Assembly (NCBI GenBank): GCA_028571685.1
Contig: CM053143.1
Span: forward strand, 142,820,829 to 142,884,828
Reading direction: 5' to 3'
DNA length: 64,000 nt
Source of the DNA: Heterohyrax brucei
Lineage: Eukaryota > Chordata > Mammalia > Hyracoidea > Procaviidae
The first letter of the stretch is position 1; each line of letters opens with the position of its first letter. The notes beneath the pieces were generated by a model that was given only the letters and a program-made list of their open reading frames with translations, made no database searches and had not been told where the DNA came from. The translations under genes were made by a program, and so were the position numbers. Positions 12,715 through 24,857 of this stretch are shown here, one piece after another.

Positions 12715-13299
12715 CTCACGCTTTGAGATCTTTAAAATACTTGAGGAATTTTTAATTTTATTCCAGTTTGATCCTTTTCCAGGTCAAAGCAAGTGGGGTG
12801 GTTTGTAATTTTTCAGACACTTCTAGTTAAGTCTTCCTCTTAAGTCAGCTAGTTTATTTCTAAATATGTTCATTTCCCCCATAAATTAGATCTCCAAAAT
12901 GAAAGACCACAAGTATGTGATTTTGAGTAAACAGAACAGGGAAAACAAGAATCTGTATTACTGAAAACCTTAAAGTCAACAAGCTCATTACAGAAGTCAA
13001 CATGCAGTGAGCTTTGGCTAGTAGTGTAAGTCATTATTATAAGAAACAGCATATTACTGTACCTCAATACATTCACATTAAGATGCTATTCGCTAATTAC
13101 TATCCAAATTGTCTCCTTCTAAAAAAAATCATGATAAAATGAAAACATAAGGTAATAAATTATAGATATGTTCCAACTTTTGGAACTACAACATTATTAA
13201 GTTACTAATACCACATTAAAATCTCAAATGTCCTATTTCTTGGTCACTAAACACTATTGATACTCTCTTAAATACCCTTTAGCCCTTATATATATATTA
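12715..13299. other. Intron 1, no feature seen
   Basis: Non-coding, with no repeat family recognised. Confidence 0.45.
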
Positions 13300-13455
13300 C
13301 GGAAATCATGGTGGCATAGTGGTTAAGTGCTACTGCTGTTAAGCAAAAGTTCAGCAGTTCAAATCCACCTGGTGCTCCTTGGAAACTCTACAAGGCAGTT
13401 CTACTCCGACCTCTAGGGTCGCTACGAGTCAGAAGCAACTCAATGGTAGTGGGTA
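13300..13455 (+). mobile_element. AfroSINE, plus
   Basis: Head ggtggcatagtggttaagtg, B box cagttcaaatccacctggtg, tail gagtcagaagcaactcaatg. Well preserved. Confidence 0.92.
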
Positions 13456-13680
13456 TATTTATATTAAGAATATGACATAAGTGGAGAAAAGAAACTGATT
13501 AACTATCATTACTGTCTCAAACAACACTGAAAACTTTACATTCATTTCTTATTCAATATCTGCAGAGTGAATTATGCATTTGAGTCTGTGTGTGTCCATT
13601 TTTTATAAAATGAAAATATCTATCATTTGTCTCCTGTACTACACACAGATGTGTGAGTTATTAATACAGACTCTGGAGAA

Positions 13681-14925
13681 TTTTTTTTTTAATGATTGAG
13701 TGAAACTATACAATCCCATACAAATTTGCATACCCGCCAACGAGTGGCTCCCACTGCTCTCCCTGCCTGGAGACAGCACACTCCTCCTCTCTGTTCTGTA
13801 CATGTAATATCCTCCCAACAATCTCCTATCCCCTGCTCTCCACCCTCACTCCCGTGTCCAGTAAGAGGTCAGCCAGATGACATCCTATAGATGTATAGAA
13901 CCATAAAGTGCATACATGATACGGTTGCTCTGTGACACCAAGTCCAACCCATTTATGTCCAAAGAGTTGACCTCTATTATGATTTATGGACAGGGCAGCA
14001 TCAGGGCATCAGGGCTAGGGCCATGCTCTCAGGGCAACCCTGAAGCCCCTGGACCATCAACTGTGGTCTTTTGGTGGAGATCTCACGGTGCACCCCCTTT
14101 TTATTTTCATGTCGCCAGTGAGACTCAACTTCGTGAGCTTTATCACAGCTATTGCTGGTGGTGACCAGGCACCACCTGGTTCTTCGGGGCACATATCGAT
14201 GTAGTCACCTGCTCATGTGGGTCTCTTTGTCTTCTGGGTTCTCTTTGCCCCATGTCATTTAGGTCCTTGGAGATCATTCATTCCTCCTGAGATGGGACCA
14301 CCTGGGGTACCTCAGATAGCAGCTTGGCAGCTTTTAAGACCCCAGATGCCACTCACCAATTTGGAGTGCAGAACACTCTTTTAGCAAAATGCTAGTTATG
14401 CCAATTGGCCTTGATGTCCCCTGACAGCATGGTCCCCAGACCCTGACCCTGCTTACTCCATCTTTGCCATACTGGGTTAAGATGGGAGGAGTAATCATGT
14501 TATGCTGAAGTCTAGTTAAAATTGATCTTCTTTCTAATGTGTGCTGTCACAGATTTCACTCAATCAACTTTCTATCAACTATCTAATCAATATCTCACCT
14601 TCTCCCTCCCTCCCTCCCCACCCTTGCAGCCATCAAAAAGTGTTCTTCCATGCATGAGTCTGTTTTTAAGTTTTTATAGTATGGGTCTCATACAGTATTT
14701 GTTCCTTTGTCGCTGACTACTTTCACTCAACATAATGTCCTCCAATTTAAACCAGGTTATGAGGTGCTTCCTAAAATCATCACTGTTCTTTATCATTGCA
14801 TGTCATTGTTCTTTATCACTGCATACTGCTCCACTGAGTATATATACCATAGTTTACCTACCCATTCCTCTGTTGTTAGGCATCTGGGTTGATTTCAACT
14901 GGAGAATGTTTTGAAGTCTTAAAAT
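13681..14925 (-). mobile_element. L1 3' part, minus (end of ORF2 plus ~1 kb 3' UTR)
   Basis: On the minus strand it reads from an ORF2-end phrase (tggtatatatactcagtgga) through a long 3' UTR and ends in 'tttcactcaatcatt' plus A9-10 (13681-13691 as T's). It belongs to the same family as the 3475-5725 element but is a different subfamily. Confidence 0.88.
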
Positions 14926-15092
14926 ATACATTCATTCTGTTACTCTATGTACTGATCTTTTGGAACTCAGAACTATAAAAATATAAGCATCTGTATAATA
15001 TAAAACCATTTTAAAAAGCTTTTATATTTTCTAACATGTGCCCAGCGCAAATAAAAATGTTTTATATATAATAAGAAGAATTTAAGATAAAG

Positions 15093-15178
15093 TCCTCAGA
15101 AACCCTATGGAGTACTTCTATCCTACAGGATCATTATGAGTCAGAATCAACTCAAGTGGCAATGGGTTTGGTTTTGAT
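15093..15178 (+). mobile_element. AfroSINE 3' half, plus
   Basis: 'ggagtacttctatcctacag' then tail 'gagtcagaatcaactcaagt' and gggtttggtttt. 5' part missing. Confidence 0.8.
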
Positions 15179-15984
15179 TTAGCTCAGATACTGGTTATAT
15201 GTACTAACTGAGATTACTTTGTCCACTGATGGCTATCACAATTGACAGCAGTTTTTAAAGCAGTGATTCTCCTCCCAGTTGGATATCTGAATCACTGAGA
15301 GGGTTTTTGTGTTTTGTTTTTTAAATGCTGATGCCACTAAAAAAAAAAAAAAAAACAAACAAACTCAAATTGAGATGCATTTGACAAACAGCTTGCTTGT
15401 CAGTGGTTGTGAAAGACAAAGAAAGACTGTTTCACTGTTTCAGACTTAATGAGAGTAGAAGGAAACATAACCAAGCGCAATGTGTAATCCTGAATTAAAA
15501 AGAAATTATAAAGGGCAAACTGCTGAAATCTGAATAGAGACTGTAGGTAAACAATAGTTTATCAATGTTGTATTTTCTGAATTTACTAACTATACTGTGG
15601 TTATACAGAAAACATTCTTGTTCTTAGTATATACAAGTCAAAGCACCTACGGGTAAAGAGGCATGTTTGCAATCTACTTTTAAAAAGTTCAGCAAAAATA
15701 ATAATCTTAACAAAGTATATACAAAGTCAAAACCTTAGCAAACACAAAATGTAAATGAAAGGTATATGCACGTTCAGAGGCTATTCTTCCAACTTCTTAT
15801 ATAACTTTGAAAGTTTTTAAAATAAAGAATTTTTGAAGATACATTAAAGCTCAAGTTAAAAACTATCAATGGCTGCTAGAAGTCTGAGCCCAGACCATTA
15901 TAACAAAATCTCTGGGTGGAGGCTCAAGCACTCTAAAAGTTCCTCAGGTGATACTAAAATAAAATTAAACTAAAAATTAAAAAA
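15179..15984. other. Intron 1, no gene; A16-17 run near 15338-15354
   Basis: AT-rich. The A run may be a remnant of a retroposon tail but no body was recognised. Confidence 0.45.
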
Positions 15985-16136
15985 AAAACAACCCACTGCC
16001 ATCGAGTCAGGTCCAACTCACAGTTACCCTAGACACCAGAGTAGAACTGTCCCATAGAGTTTCCAAGGAGGATCTGCACTGCTGACCTTTTGGTTAGCAG
16101 ATGTAGCACTTAACCCACTACGCCACCAGGGTTTCT
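15985..16136 (-). mobile_element. AfroSINE, minus
   Basis: Reversed tail cactgccatcgagtcaggtc, body tagagtttccaaggaggatc, reversed head 'actacgccaccagggtttct'. Confidence 0.92.
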
Positions 16137-16577
16137 TCAGGTGTTACTAGTATGCAGCAAGCTGAAAATCAGTTATTCAAAGTATTTTCATCTTTACAGG
16201 TCCATCAAATCTTAATTATAGTATTAATTATTAAAGTAAAAATGAGAGGTTTAGAATTCCCTTGACTAGCATATAAAGTTGTTTGTATAAAACTGCATAT
16301 AGTGGATAAAACTGCATATAGTGGAAACACTTTCTTGAATTTACCTAGTAAGGACACAAGCTGCAGTTTCTTTAAAAGTCATAAAAGCTTACATTTAGTA
16401 AGCCACATTGCATTTCAAAAACCAGTGTGCAAAAATCAATGATACAATATTTCATGTGTTTTGTAAACTGAGAACTTATGAAACGAGCTTAGGATCACAA
16501 GCAAATAATACTTCAAATATTTATTAACTAATACAACACAAGTATATACCCTGCAACACAATAATCTTACATTGCAT

Positions 16578-16747
16578 AAAAACCAAAACCAAACTCACTG
16601 ACATCAAGTCCGTTCTGACTCACAGTGAACCTACTGGACAGAGTAAAACAGCCCCACAGAGTTCCCAAGGAGCGCCTGGTGGATTCTAACTGCCGACGTT
16701 TTGGTTAGCAACCAAAGCACTTGAGCACTATGCAACCTGGGTTTCTT
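16578..16747 (-). mobile_element. AfroSINE, minus
   Basis: Reversed tail 'cactgacatcaagtccgttc', body 'aaggagcgcctggtggattc', head 'gcaacctgggtttct'. Confidence 0.9.
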
Positions 16748-17304
16748 TAGATTGTATAGTTACCTTTAAAATTACGTCAGGTTCTTAAATACGAGGCTTA
16801 CTAACTCCTGTCAAACATCCTAAAAGAAAGAAATATTCTGACTTCATTTCTAAATGGAAAGCTTTCTATCTTCTGTAAGATTTGGCTCTATTTGCCAGTG
16901 GAATCATCTTACAAATATTTCTACAGAAACTTTTCTGTATGCTTAAAATCCCTACACATTTACTCCTAGTGTTCTTCATCTTTAGTAAGATACTCTTTAT
17001 CTTCTCTTCATTCTTTTAACCTCTCTAATTTACCTTTACCAGTTCCTCCTTTTTCATATACTCTTTGCTTATGTTAAATAGTTGATAAACTACAAAGCCC
17101 TCTACCGATCTTCCACTATTGAACTCTTGCGGCTGTACTGTACTCTTTCCTGTAAGAATCTGCTCTCCTCCCTAGAGGGGAGCTTTTATGCTATAAGCTT
17201 CTACGACTTCTTTTAAAGACTCTGCAACTTTTACCTTTACTAGGTAAGTTCAAGGAATACCAGGTATACCTTACAATTTAAGCCCACTGTGTTTCAACTC
17301 ATAT

Positions 17305-17496
17305 TAAAAAAAAAAAAAAAAAAAAAAAATCACTGCCACTGAGTCGATTACAACTCATAGCTACCCTATAAGACAGAGTAAAAGTGCCCCACAGAGTTTT
17401 CAAGGAGTATCCACCAAGGAGCACCTGGTGAATCTGAACTGTGGACTTCTCCCTTTGCAGCCATAGCACTTAACCACTATGCCACCACCGTTTCCA
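17305..17496 (-). mobile_element. AfroSINE, minus, with 25-nt A/T tail and short internal duplication
   Basis: A long A run (minus-strand T's read from the tail) is followed by cactgccactgagtcgatta. The segment 'caaggag..ccaccaaggagcacctgg' shows an extra ~15 bp beside the normal 'aaggagcacctggtg', a small internal duplication. Confidence 0.88.
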
Positions 17497-17958
17497 CTGT
17501 ATTCACAGCAGGCATTCATATCACTGGAAGGAATAAATAAATCAGAGCACTCACTGCATTATTCTGGAATCACTTTGTAAAAAATCTAAAAAAGAAAATA
17601 AATTACGCTTTAAAAGTGGAATGTTTGAATTTATTATTTCAGGGGCTGAAGAGTTCTGAGCGACTACAAAGCCATGGTGTGGCACAACAGTAAACGGCTG
17701 AAGAACGGCATACTAACACAGCCCTCAAAAGAGAAAAGAGAGGAAAAAATAAAGCTGGAAATAAAAGACAATGTATTCAATATAACCTCTGCCCTCTTAC
17801 AATTTAAATTTCAGTAGGAAAAGACAAATCATAAACAAGTAAATACACAGTATATCAGCTCGTAATACAGGTTACGGAGAAAAACAAGATAACGAGTAGG
17901 AGGAATCGGTATTTTATGAGTATTTAACTGTTAGTATAATTCATTTTTCTCATTCCTC
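17497..17958. other. Intron 1, mostly unassigned; possible ancient repeat at ~17770-17880
   Basis: The stretch around 17775-17880 resembles an old mammalian repeat ('ctgccctcttacaatttaaa', 'aataaacaagtaaatacaca' type). Otherwise nothing is recognised. Confidence 0.35.
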
Positions 17959-18453
17959 TGCATAATGGATTGGACTGTATTCCCTCCAAAATGTGTGTAA
18001 CAATTTAGTTAGGCCATGATTCCTGCCCAGTATTATGTGCTGTTCCGCCATGGTATAAATCTTGTCTCTGTGACACTGACGAGAGAGGAGGAGTACACCC
18101 ATATCGGTGGGGCAGGACTCATGTTCACAACTGTATTGTGCCTTGAGGCAATCTCTTGGGACCTAGAGGAAAGAAGCTGGCTGAGAGACTTGGGGACCTC
18201 ATAGCACCAAGAAGCAGTGCCAAGAGCTGAGTGTGTCCTTTGCAAAGGACCAGAGTCCCTATGCCTCACAAGCTTCCAAGCCAGTGGAAGACTGATGACA
18301 TGAACCTTCCTCCAGAGCCAGCAGAGAAAGACTTCCCCTGACACTCTAAATTTGGACTTGCAGCCTAATGAACAGGGATAGAACAAAATTTCTCTTTTTA
18401 AAGCCATCCACTTCTGGCATTTCTGTTAAAGCACCACTAGATTGACTACAACA
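17959..18453 (+). mobile_element. LTR, family A
   Basis: Shares 'agttaggccatgattcctgc', 'ccttcctccagagccagcag', 'gccatccacttctggcattt' and the end 'ctagattgactacaaca' with the LTRs at 3623 and 60208. No clear target duplication. Confidence 0.78.
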
Positions 18454-18610
18454 CTCAGATAATGTGAAAAGATCAAACTTCTTTATACATAAAGCCAAGC
18501 CAAATGCCATCGAGTCGGAAAGGTATGACAAAAAATGGAGGCAACACAGGTCCTTAATCACGCAATATTCACCACTAATAAACAACAGAACAGAACAATT
18601 TAAACCTAGG

Positions 18611-19141
18611 TGTCTTAGGCTGGGTTTTCTAGAGAAGCAAGACCAGTACATAAAGAAATTCATGTTAAGGAAATGGCTCACTCGGTTGTACAGGCTGGAA
18701 CATTCCAAGTTTGTAGGTCAGGATAGAGGTTCCTTCTGATTTATTTAGCTACAGGGGCTAGGTGAACCGAAGACTAGCAGGTCAGAAAGCAGGGCCCTTG
18801 TTCACACGTTGTGAAGATCAGTGAATCCCAAGACTGGCAGGTAAGACTGCGGGTTAGCTGCTAGCTCAAGTCCCAAGAACCAGAGGTCAGACAAATGAGC
18901 TAATGGCAGGATCCAGAGTAAGTAAAAGCCACTGAATCTTGTCAGAACATCTATTTACACATTCAATGGAGGCCACATTCCCAAGGGAACCCCCTTTCAA
19001 CTGACTAGCTACTCATAGCATGTCCCATGACAGATGTGATCACATTATATCAAAACTCATCATGGAAGTGACCACACCACAACTGCCAAACTACTGAGGA
19101 TCACTGCCCATCCAAGTTGACACACAACTTGCAGCACCACA
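18611..19141 (-). mobile_element. Solo LTR, family B, minus, 531 bp
   Basis: Plus-strand text begins tgtcttaggctgggttttct and ends 'ccaagttgacacacaacttg...cca ca'. An exact 5-bp duplication ctagg flanks it (18606-18610 and 19142-19146). Read on the minus strand it is TG...CA with an ERVL-type start (gtgtgtcaacttgg). No internal genes. Confidence 0.85.
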
Positions 19142-19242
19142 CTAGGCCTGCTTACCAGTTTCATACTCACTGCTACTTTAAATAGGAGTAAAAAGGTAGT
19201 ATTCCAGAAGCCCCTATCCCTTTTCTCTTCATGTTAAGATGC

Positions 19243-19848
19243 TGTTATAGATTTAAATGTGTACTCCAAAAATATGTATCAACTCAGGTAGGTCATGATT
19301 GTCAGTACTTATCTCCCACTGTGTGATCTGATACAATTATCTTCCATTTTGTGATCTGATATAATTACTCTGTGTGTTATAAAATCCTAACCTGAATGAC
19401 ATTAGTAAGGAAGGAGTAGAAGTAGTTACATTAATGAGGCAGGATACAATCTGTAGGACTGACTAGGTTGCATCTTCAGTCAACCTCTTTTGAGATATAA
19501 AAGAAGTTAAACAAGTAAGCAAAGACCAGAAGGGCTACATTACTATCAAGAAAGAAGAGCTGAAAGCACAGTGTATACTTTGGACCTAGGGTCCTGGCGC
19601 TGAGAACCACCTTGACACAGGAGAAGACTGATGCCAAGACACATGGTGATCTCCAAGAAACACTGAGCCCACATGTTAAAAAGAGATGAAGACCTTCTAC
19701 CAAAGCTGACAAAAAGAGTGAGTCTTCCCCTAGAGCTGGCACTCTGAATTAGAACTTCTAGCCTTCTAAAAAGTGAGACAGTAAATTTCTGTTTGTTAAA
19801 GTCATCCACTTGTGGTATTTGTTACAGCAGCACTAAATTACTACAACA
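19243..19848 (+). mobile_element. LTR, family A-related, ~606 bp
   Basis: Starts tgttatagatttaaatgtgt, contains 'gtaggtcatgattgtcagta' and 'gtcatccacttgtggtattt', ends 'aaattactacaaca'. About 100 bp longer than the 3623 copy. Flanks gatgc/aatgc are an imperfect duplication. Confidence 0.65.
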
Positions 19849-19859
19849 AATGCCTTAAC

Positions 19860-20060
19860 TCTGAAATAGACTACGTCCTTTATCATTTACTTAGCAAACA
19901 TCTATTGAGCCACACACTGCTGCAGGTACCAGAGATGCAGTACTTAAAAAGATTAAAAAAAGACAAAAATTTCTGCCTTTATAGAACTTACATTATAGTA
20001 GTGGTGGTAAGGAAAGGCAATAATAAAATACATATGGTAGTAAAGTTACGAAGAAAATAA
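19860..20060 (+). repeat. Ancient interspersed repeat, plus
   Basis: 'agcaaacatctattgagcca' followed by 'ggtaccagagatgcagtact' is a common opening phrase of old mammalian-wide repeats. A similar phrase opens 51430. Family not assigned. Confidence 0.4.
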
Positions 20061-20087
20061 TGGAGTGAAAAGGATTAGGGAATTATG

Positions 20088-20214
20088 CTACCTCTGCTAA
20101 CCTTAAGGTTGGCAGTTCAAATCAGCCAGACTCTCCTTGGAAACTCTATGGGGCAGTTCTACTCTTGACTTCTAGGGTCGCTATGAATCAGACACTGACT
20201 CAACGGTAGTGGTG
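20088..20214 (+). mobile_element. AfroSINE, plus, 5' truncated
   Basis: 'ggttggcagttcaaatcagc', 'aaactctatggggcagttct', tail 'gaatcagacactgactcaac'. Confidence 0.85.
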
Positions 20215-20309
20215 GTAAGAGAAAGCCTCCACCAAGAATGTAATATTTCAGCAAAGGAGTGAGGGAATACTAGAAGAAAACAGTATTTGTACTTTTTGTG
20301 ATTTCTAAA

Positions 20310-20765
20310 TTTTCTATTAAATCACCTTGAAGAGTAAGGTGTGTGTGGCCCAAGTAATGGGTGTTTTCAATCATCTCGTATGCATGCACAAGTTGGCCAA
20401 TGAATAAGGAAAACCAAAGGACTGATACCTCTGAATTGTGGTTCTGGCAAAGAATATTGAACACACTATGGGCTACAGAAAAAACAAATCTATCTTGGAA
20501 GAAGTACAAGTAAACCACTTCTTAGAAGCAAAGATGTTGAGACTATGTCTCATATACCATGGATGTGTTTTCAGGATCCCCCCATGCTTGGAAAAGTAGA
20601 TCAGCAAAAAGGGGAACACTTCCAAAGAGATGGACTGGCACAGTGGATACAACAATGGGCTCCAGCATAACAATTGTGAGGATGGTATAAGACCAGGAAG
20701 TGTTTTTGTTCTACTGTACATAGTCACTATGAATTGAAAGCAACCTGACAGCATCTAACAACAAA
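20310..20765 (+). mobile_element. RTE (BovB-like) LINE 3' part, plus
   Basis: Decayed end of the RTE reverse transcriptase ORF ('caccttgaagagtaaggtgt', 'cctctgaattgtggttctgg', 'aaagagatggactggcacag'). The 3' end is gcatctaacaacaaa. Many frameshifts and stops. Confidence 0.82.
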
Positions 20766-21744
20766 TTTTGTTGTGAACATGAATTACTTTTATAATAAAC
20801 ATTACGTTTTATCAATCAAATTTAAATCAGTTTCGTTACTCTATTGGAGGATATTATCAGTGCAAAGGGAATGAGACAATGTGAGAAGACCAACAGACAT
20901 ACAAGCAGATCTCGGAAGTATTTTACTGGTGAAGGCTACAGCACAAAAGAGGAAGACTACCATAACAGAAGAATATGTAACAGACTCACTGAAGAGGGAT
21001 CCCGGCCAAGTTGGAGTTATGGGACAGCAAACCAGTAGCTATGAACATTGAGAGCTGTTTACTCAGTGCAAAGACAGGAGAGAAGGCAGGGGCCTGAGTG
21101 AGTACAGGGACAGAGAAAGGAGTCCCTTTGGGTTACCAGGGCATCAAGGCCAGTCCAGTTCCTTAGACAGTCTGGACTAGGCACTTGCAAGCAGAGGAGT
21201 CTCAGGTGGAACTGAGAAACAGCAGCCAACATCTGTTACCCAAAGGGCTTAGGAAATGTAGGCTATACAGCTTTGGGGTTCCTTACCCGACATTCCTAAA
21301 AAATAAAGACGTTTCCTTTACATAACAAAAAGAAATAAGACTACATAGTTTCTTTAGATAAGTCTGATAGATTACTTGGGTTTAAACTGAAACATGTTTA
21401 AACTTACTGGAAAAACAAATTTCTTCAACTATGATATATAATCTTGCTACTACTAAGTAGCAAGGAAAATACTAGCGGGTTTTTACTGAATCATGTTACA
21501 TTATGATTCCTAGAACCACAGAGTAATGAAATTGACTTAAACTTTACCAGCAAGATTTATTTATAAAAGTAACGCATGTTCACAACAGCACCCATAATCC
21601 TACCAAAGAGACAGCCACATTTCCTATCTTCGTTAAGTTTAAAACAGATTTTTGATACTGGACATGAGATCTAGAAAGTATTTTCTTCTTTTAATTCATC
21701 ATGCAAATTTGCTGCAAAAGAACTCTTTAAAGTGTTAAAAGCAC
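20766..21744. other. Intron 1, unassigned, with a possible unidentified retroposon at ~20830-21320
   Basis: A 64-codon open frame (start codon TTG at 20844) and an AATAAA at ~21301-21306 suggest a transcript copy. I see no A tail or target duplication and recognise no protein. Not called a gene. Confidence 0.3.
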
Positions 21745-21805
21745 AGGTGTTCCTTACCCAAGCCATGGTATTTTCAATTACTTAATACGCATACATATTA
21801 GTGTA

Positions 21806-21960
21806 AGGTAGTGTAGTGGTTAAGTGCTATGTCCACTAACCAAATGGCAGACAGTTCAAATTCACCAGCTGCTCCTCAGAAACTCTATCAGGCAGTTCTA
21901 CTGTGACCTACAGGGTTGCTATGAGTTGGAACTGACTCAACAGCAGTGGCTTTGAAGAAC
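21806..21960 (+). mobile_element. AfroSINE, plus, inside RTE
   Basis: 'gtagtgtagtggttaagtgc', B box 'cagttcaaattcaccagctg', tail 'gagttggaactgactcaaca'. Confidence 0.88.
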
Positions 21961-22184
21961 AACTCATGCCTCTGAATTAGGATGCTGGCAAAGAACACTG
22001 AATATATCATGGACTGTCAAAAAAGCAAACAAATCGATCCTAGAAAAAACACAGCCAGAATGCTCCCTGGAAGCAAGGACGGAGTGACTTCATCTAAAAC
22101 AATCTGGACGCACCGTAAGTAGGAGTAAATTCCTAGAGAAGGGCATCATGTTTAGTAAAGGAGAAGGTGAGGAAAAGACAACCC

Positions 22185-22445
22185 TCTGATACCGGTGAAG
22201 AGTGTGATTTTTGGCTTAAGTAGATACAGGAGACTAAATGGGTAGCTCTGGTCCAGAGGTAAGACGAGAAGACGGGGGGACTGGGAGCTGGTTGAACGGA
22301 TGTGGGAAATACAGGGTGGAGGGGAGGAGTGTGCTGTCACAGTGTGGAAAGAGTAGCTAGGGTCAACTTAGTGTGTAAGTTTCTGTATGAGAAATTGACT
22401 CAAACTGTAAGCTTTCACTTAGAACACAGTGAAAAAATAACACAA
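22185..22445 (+). mobile_element. L1 3' UTR end, plus, inside RTE
   Basis: Matches the last ~230 bp of the L1 at 3475-5725: 'gctggttgaacggatgtggg', 'gtgtgctgtcacagtgtgga', 'gtaagctttcacttagaaca'. Confidence 0.8.
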
Positions 22446-22620
22446 AGAAAGAAATCATCCCTCAACAAGACATATTGACACGGTGGCTGAGACAGTGAGC
22501 TCAAACATAGAAATGACTGTGAGAATGGTGCAGAACTGGGCAGTGTTCCATTCTGTATACACAGCATTGCTATGAGTCAGAACAGACTCCATGGCACCTA
22601 ACAACAACAACAAATTATGA

Positions 22621-23747
22621 GAAAGTACAAATTCAAAACTGTCATTATTTAGAACACAGGTGAAGTTCCTCATCTGAAACTGGCATCAGGGTCAGTTGAT
22701 GAGCTTTGAAAAAAATTTGGTCTCATTATTTTATACCCTCACCTTATTTTAATCTATCACTGATTATCAGGTTGATTCAATTTAACGTCACCGAACTCTT
22801 AACTATAAAGACACTGTGATTTTGTTCAGATATATAAAGATGAGTAAAGATACTAGTCCTCTGCTTAAAATGTTCACAATCTACACTCGACAGAACCAAA
22901 GTTCAAGACTGTCATGTTACCCATATTATAACAAGATATTTAAAAAGTGATGGGTAACATCAAAGAGAAAGTAAATCAACTAAGAAATTTCAGACAATTT
23001 CACTAAAGAAAGAACATGAGTTAGGGCTTGAAGAATGAGCAGATTTTGGTAACAGGAACAGAAAAAAGTACTGTATGCATAATGAATAACATAAGCTAAA
23101 GGGCATGAATGTTAGTGAAACTTTACAGCAAAAGCAAGAAAATCTAGAAAAAAGGCTAAAACAAGAGTGTACTGATGTTGAACTGCTAAAGACTAATTAT
23201 CCTGCAAACTCATTTTTATTCACTAGACTCAAACTTATCCTAAAGTGAGGGGAAAAAAACCCAGAAACTGTCATTACTAAGATATTCACATAAATGTATC
23301 ACCACAGTTAAAAGAAAAACATCCAAGATTCTCCCACTGTCATGATCTCTTCCACATTTAAGCTCAGTATTTTGTCATGGAGGTATCTTATCTCCCCAAA
23401 TAGACTATGATACTTCAAACAGAGGAACACAGAATTAAAAGAATATTTAGAAGTAACCTAATTCAACTGTTTACTTCTCTGTACTACCCCTGCCATTGGA
23501 CCACGCAGCCCTCTGTCAATGGCTATCTATGACACTGCTTTCTAAAGCCTTCCATACCATCTCTGAACATCTCTATTAGAAAATTCTTCCTTTACTAAAT
23601 GACAATTTTCCACACTCTAATTTCCAATAGTTCTAACACTGTTCTCCAGAGTTATATAGAATAAATCTAATAATCAATCCCTATTGTACTCCTTCAAGCC
23701 AAATATCTAGAAGCTGTTGATACAAGCTGTTAATTTGATTTGGACCC
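22621..23747. other. Intron 1, no feature seen
   Basis: AT-rich, no repeat family or coding stretch recognised. Confidence 0.45.
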
Positions 23748-23845
23748 ATGTGACAGAGGAGAACTGCCCCAATGGGTTTTCTTGACCATATTCTTTAGGG
23801 AAGCAGATTCTCAGGACTTTCTCCTGCAGTGACACTGTGTAGCAA
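23748..23845 (-). mobile_element. SINE fragment (longer AfroSINE variant), minus
   Basis: 'gaactgccccaatgggtttt', 'agcagattctcaggactttc', the same layout as 57433-57605. Tail missing. Confidence 0.55.
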
Positions 23846-23869
23846 ATATTCTTCATTAAACATGACTTT

Positions 23870-24050
23870 CAGACAATGTGAATTTCAATTTCACTTGATT
23901 AACTATGTGCCTTTGGGTTTAGTTTCCTTAACTGTAAAATGGGGATAACATTAACTACAACTCACAATTGTGAGGATTAAATGATTTAACATGCATAAAA
24001 TGTCTTGCACAATACTTGGCATACAGAACATGTTCAAACAATAGCGACTG
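23870..24050 (+). repeat. MIR, plus
   Basis: 'tttccttaactgtaaaatgg', 'gtgaggattaaatgatttaa', 'cacaatacttggcatacaga' are standard MIR phrases in order. Confidence 0.8.
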
Positions 24051-24666
24051 TTTTACCAACCATGTGGTTCTTCTTGGCCACAGTTCAGTTTCTAAGAAAG
24101 CAGGAACTTGCACTATTATTGTTTCTCTGTTTCCAACACTGTGCACCCCACACATAGGAGCTCTAAGTATTTGCTGCACTAAAAAAATGTTAAAGCCATG
24201 TAAGAAAAACTAGAAAACCACCATTAAGAAGTGAATATAGTACTCATCTGCATGGGTAACTTCTGATCCATGCACAATACACATGCATACACAGGCACAC
24301 CCTCAGCAAATTACTTTAAAGTAACATCTCAGTACAGCAAAGTCTAGAACACAAAATTTTCTAAGATGTTAACCAGTGCACAAATGATGGGTAAACTATT
24401 CAGATAAGTGGTGACAACTGTACAAATTAAACTTCCTTACTAGCCTAGTCTTATTAGATAAAATTTCAAGCAAATTCTACCACTGGCCCCTTCTAAAAAT
24501 CATATAAAAAACAAAAAGGCTATGTAATAATCTACCTACTGTCAAAAGTGAAGACCCATGAGTGAAAAGCATGGTTAAGAGAAAAACCATGTACTAACTT
24601 GGGTAAGCTTATCAACAAAATATACTGATGGGAAATCCATACGAATTTAAACTGTCTTTACATGGT

Positions 24667-24803
24667 TAACTGTTGCTGTTGAGTCAATTCCAACTCATAG
24701 TGACCCTTTGGGAGAGCAGAAATGCCCACAGTTTCCAAGAAATACCTGGTTGACTTGAATTGCTGAACCTCTGTTTAGCAACCTAGGATCTAAACACTTT
24801 ACC
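24667..24803 (-). mobile_element. AfroSINE, minus
   Basis: 'gttgctgttgagtcaattcc' reversed tail, 'gtttccaagaaatacctggt', 'ctctgtttagcaacctagga'. Confidence 0.8.
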
Positions 24804-24846
24804 AGTCAGAACTAACTAGAAGGCAGCAGGTTTGGTTTTTTTGGTT
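24804..24846 (+). mobile_element. AfroSINE tail fragment, plus, abutting the minus copy
   Basis: 'agtcagaactaactagaagg' then caggtttggtttttttgg is a plus-orientation tail joined directly to the head of the reversed SINE. Confidence 0.75.
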
Positions 24847-24857
24847 TAGTCACATGG

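Larger units (their letters stand above)
21745..22620 (+). mobile_element. RTE LINE 3' part, plus, broken by a SINE and an L1 3' end
   Basis: RTE segments at 21745-21805, 21961-22184 and 22446-22620 read on from each other ('cctctgaattaggatgctgg', 'gagaagggcatcatgtttag', 'tcaacaagacatattgacac', end 'ggcacctaacaacaacaaca'). The intervening pieces are a SINE and an L1 3' UTR end. Confidence 0.78.

Noticed and set aside
13300-13455. tRNA-like A/B boxes in this and similar copies
   Set aside because: The boxes belong to a tRNA-derived SINE present in dozens of copies. No cloverleaf or intact tRNA gene.
18479-18530. SINE tail fragment ('aaatgccatcgagtcggaaa')
   Set aside because: Too short to assign confidently as an independent insertion.
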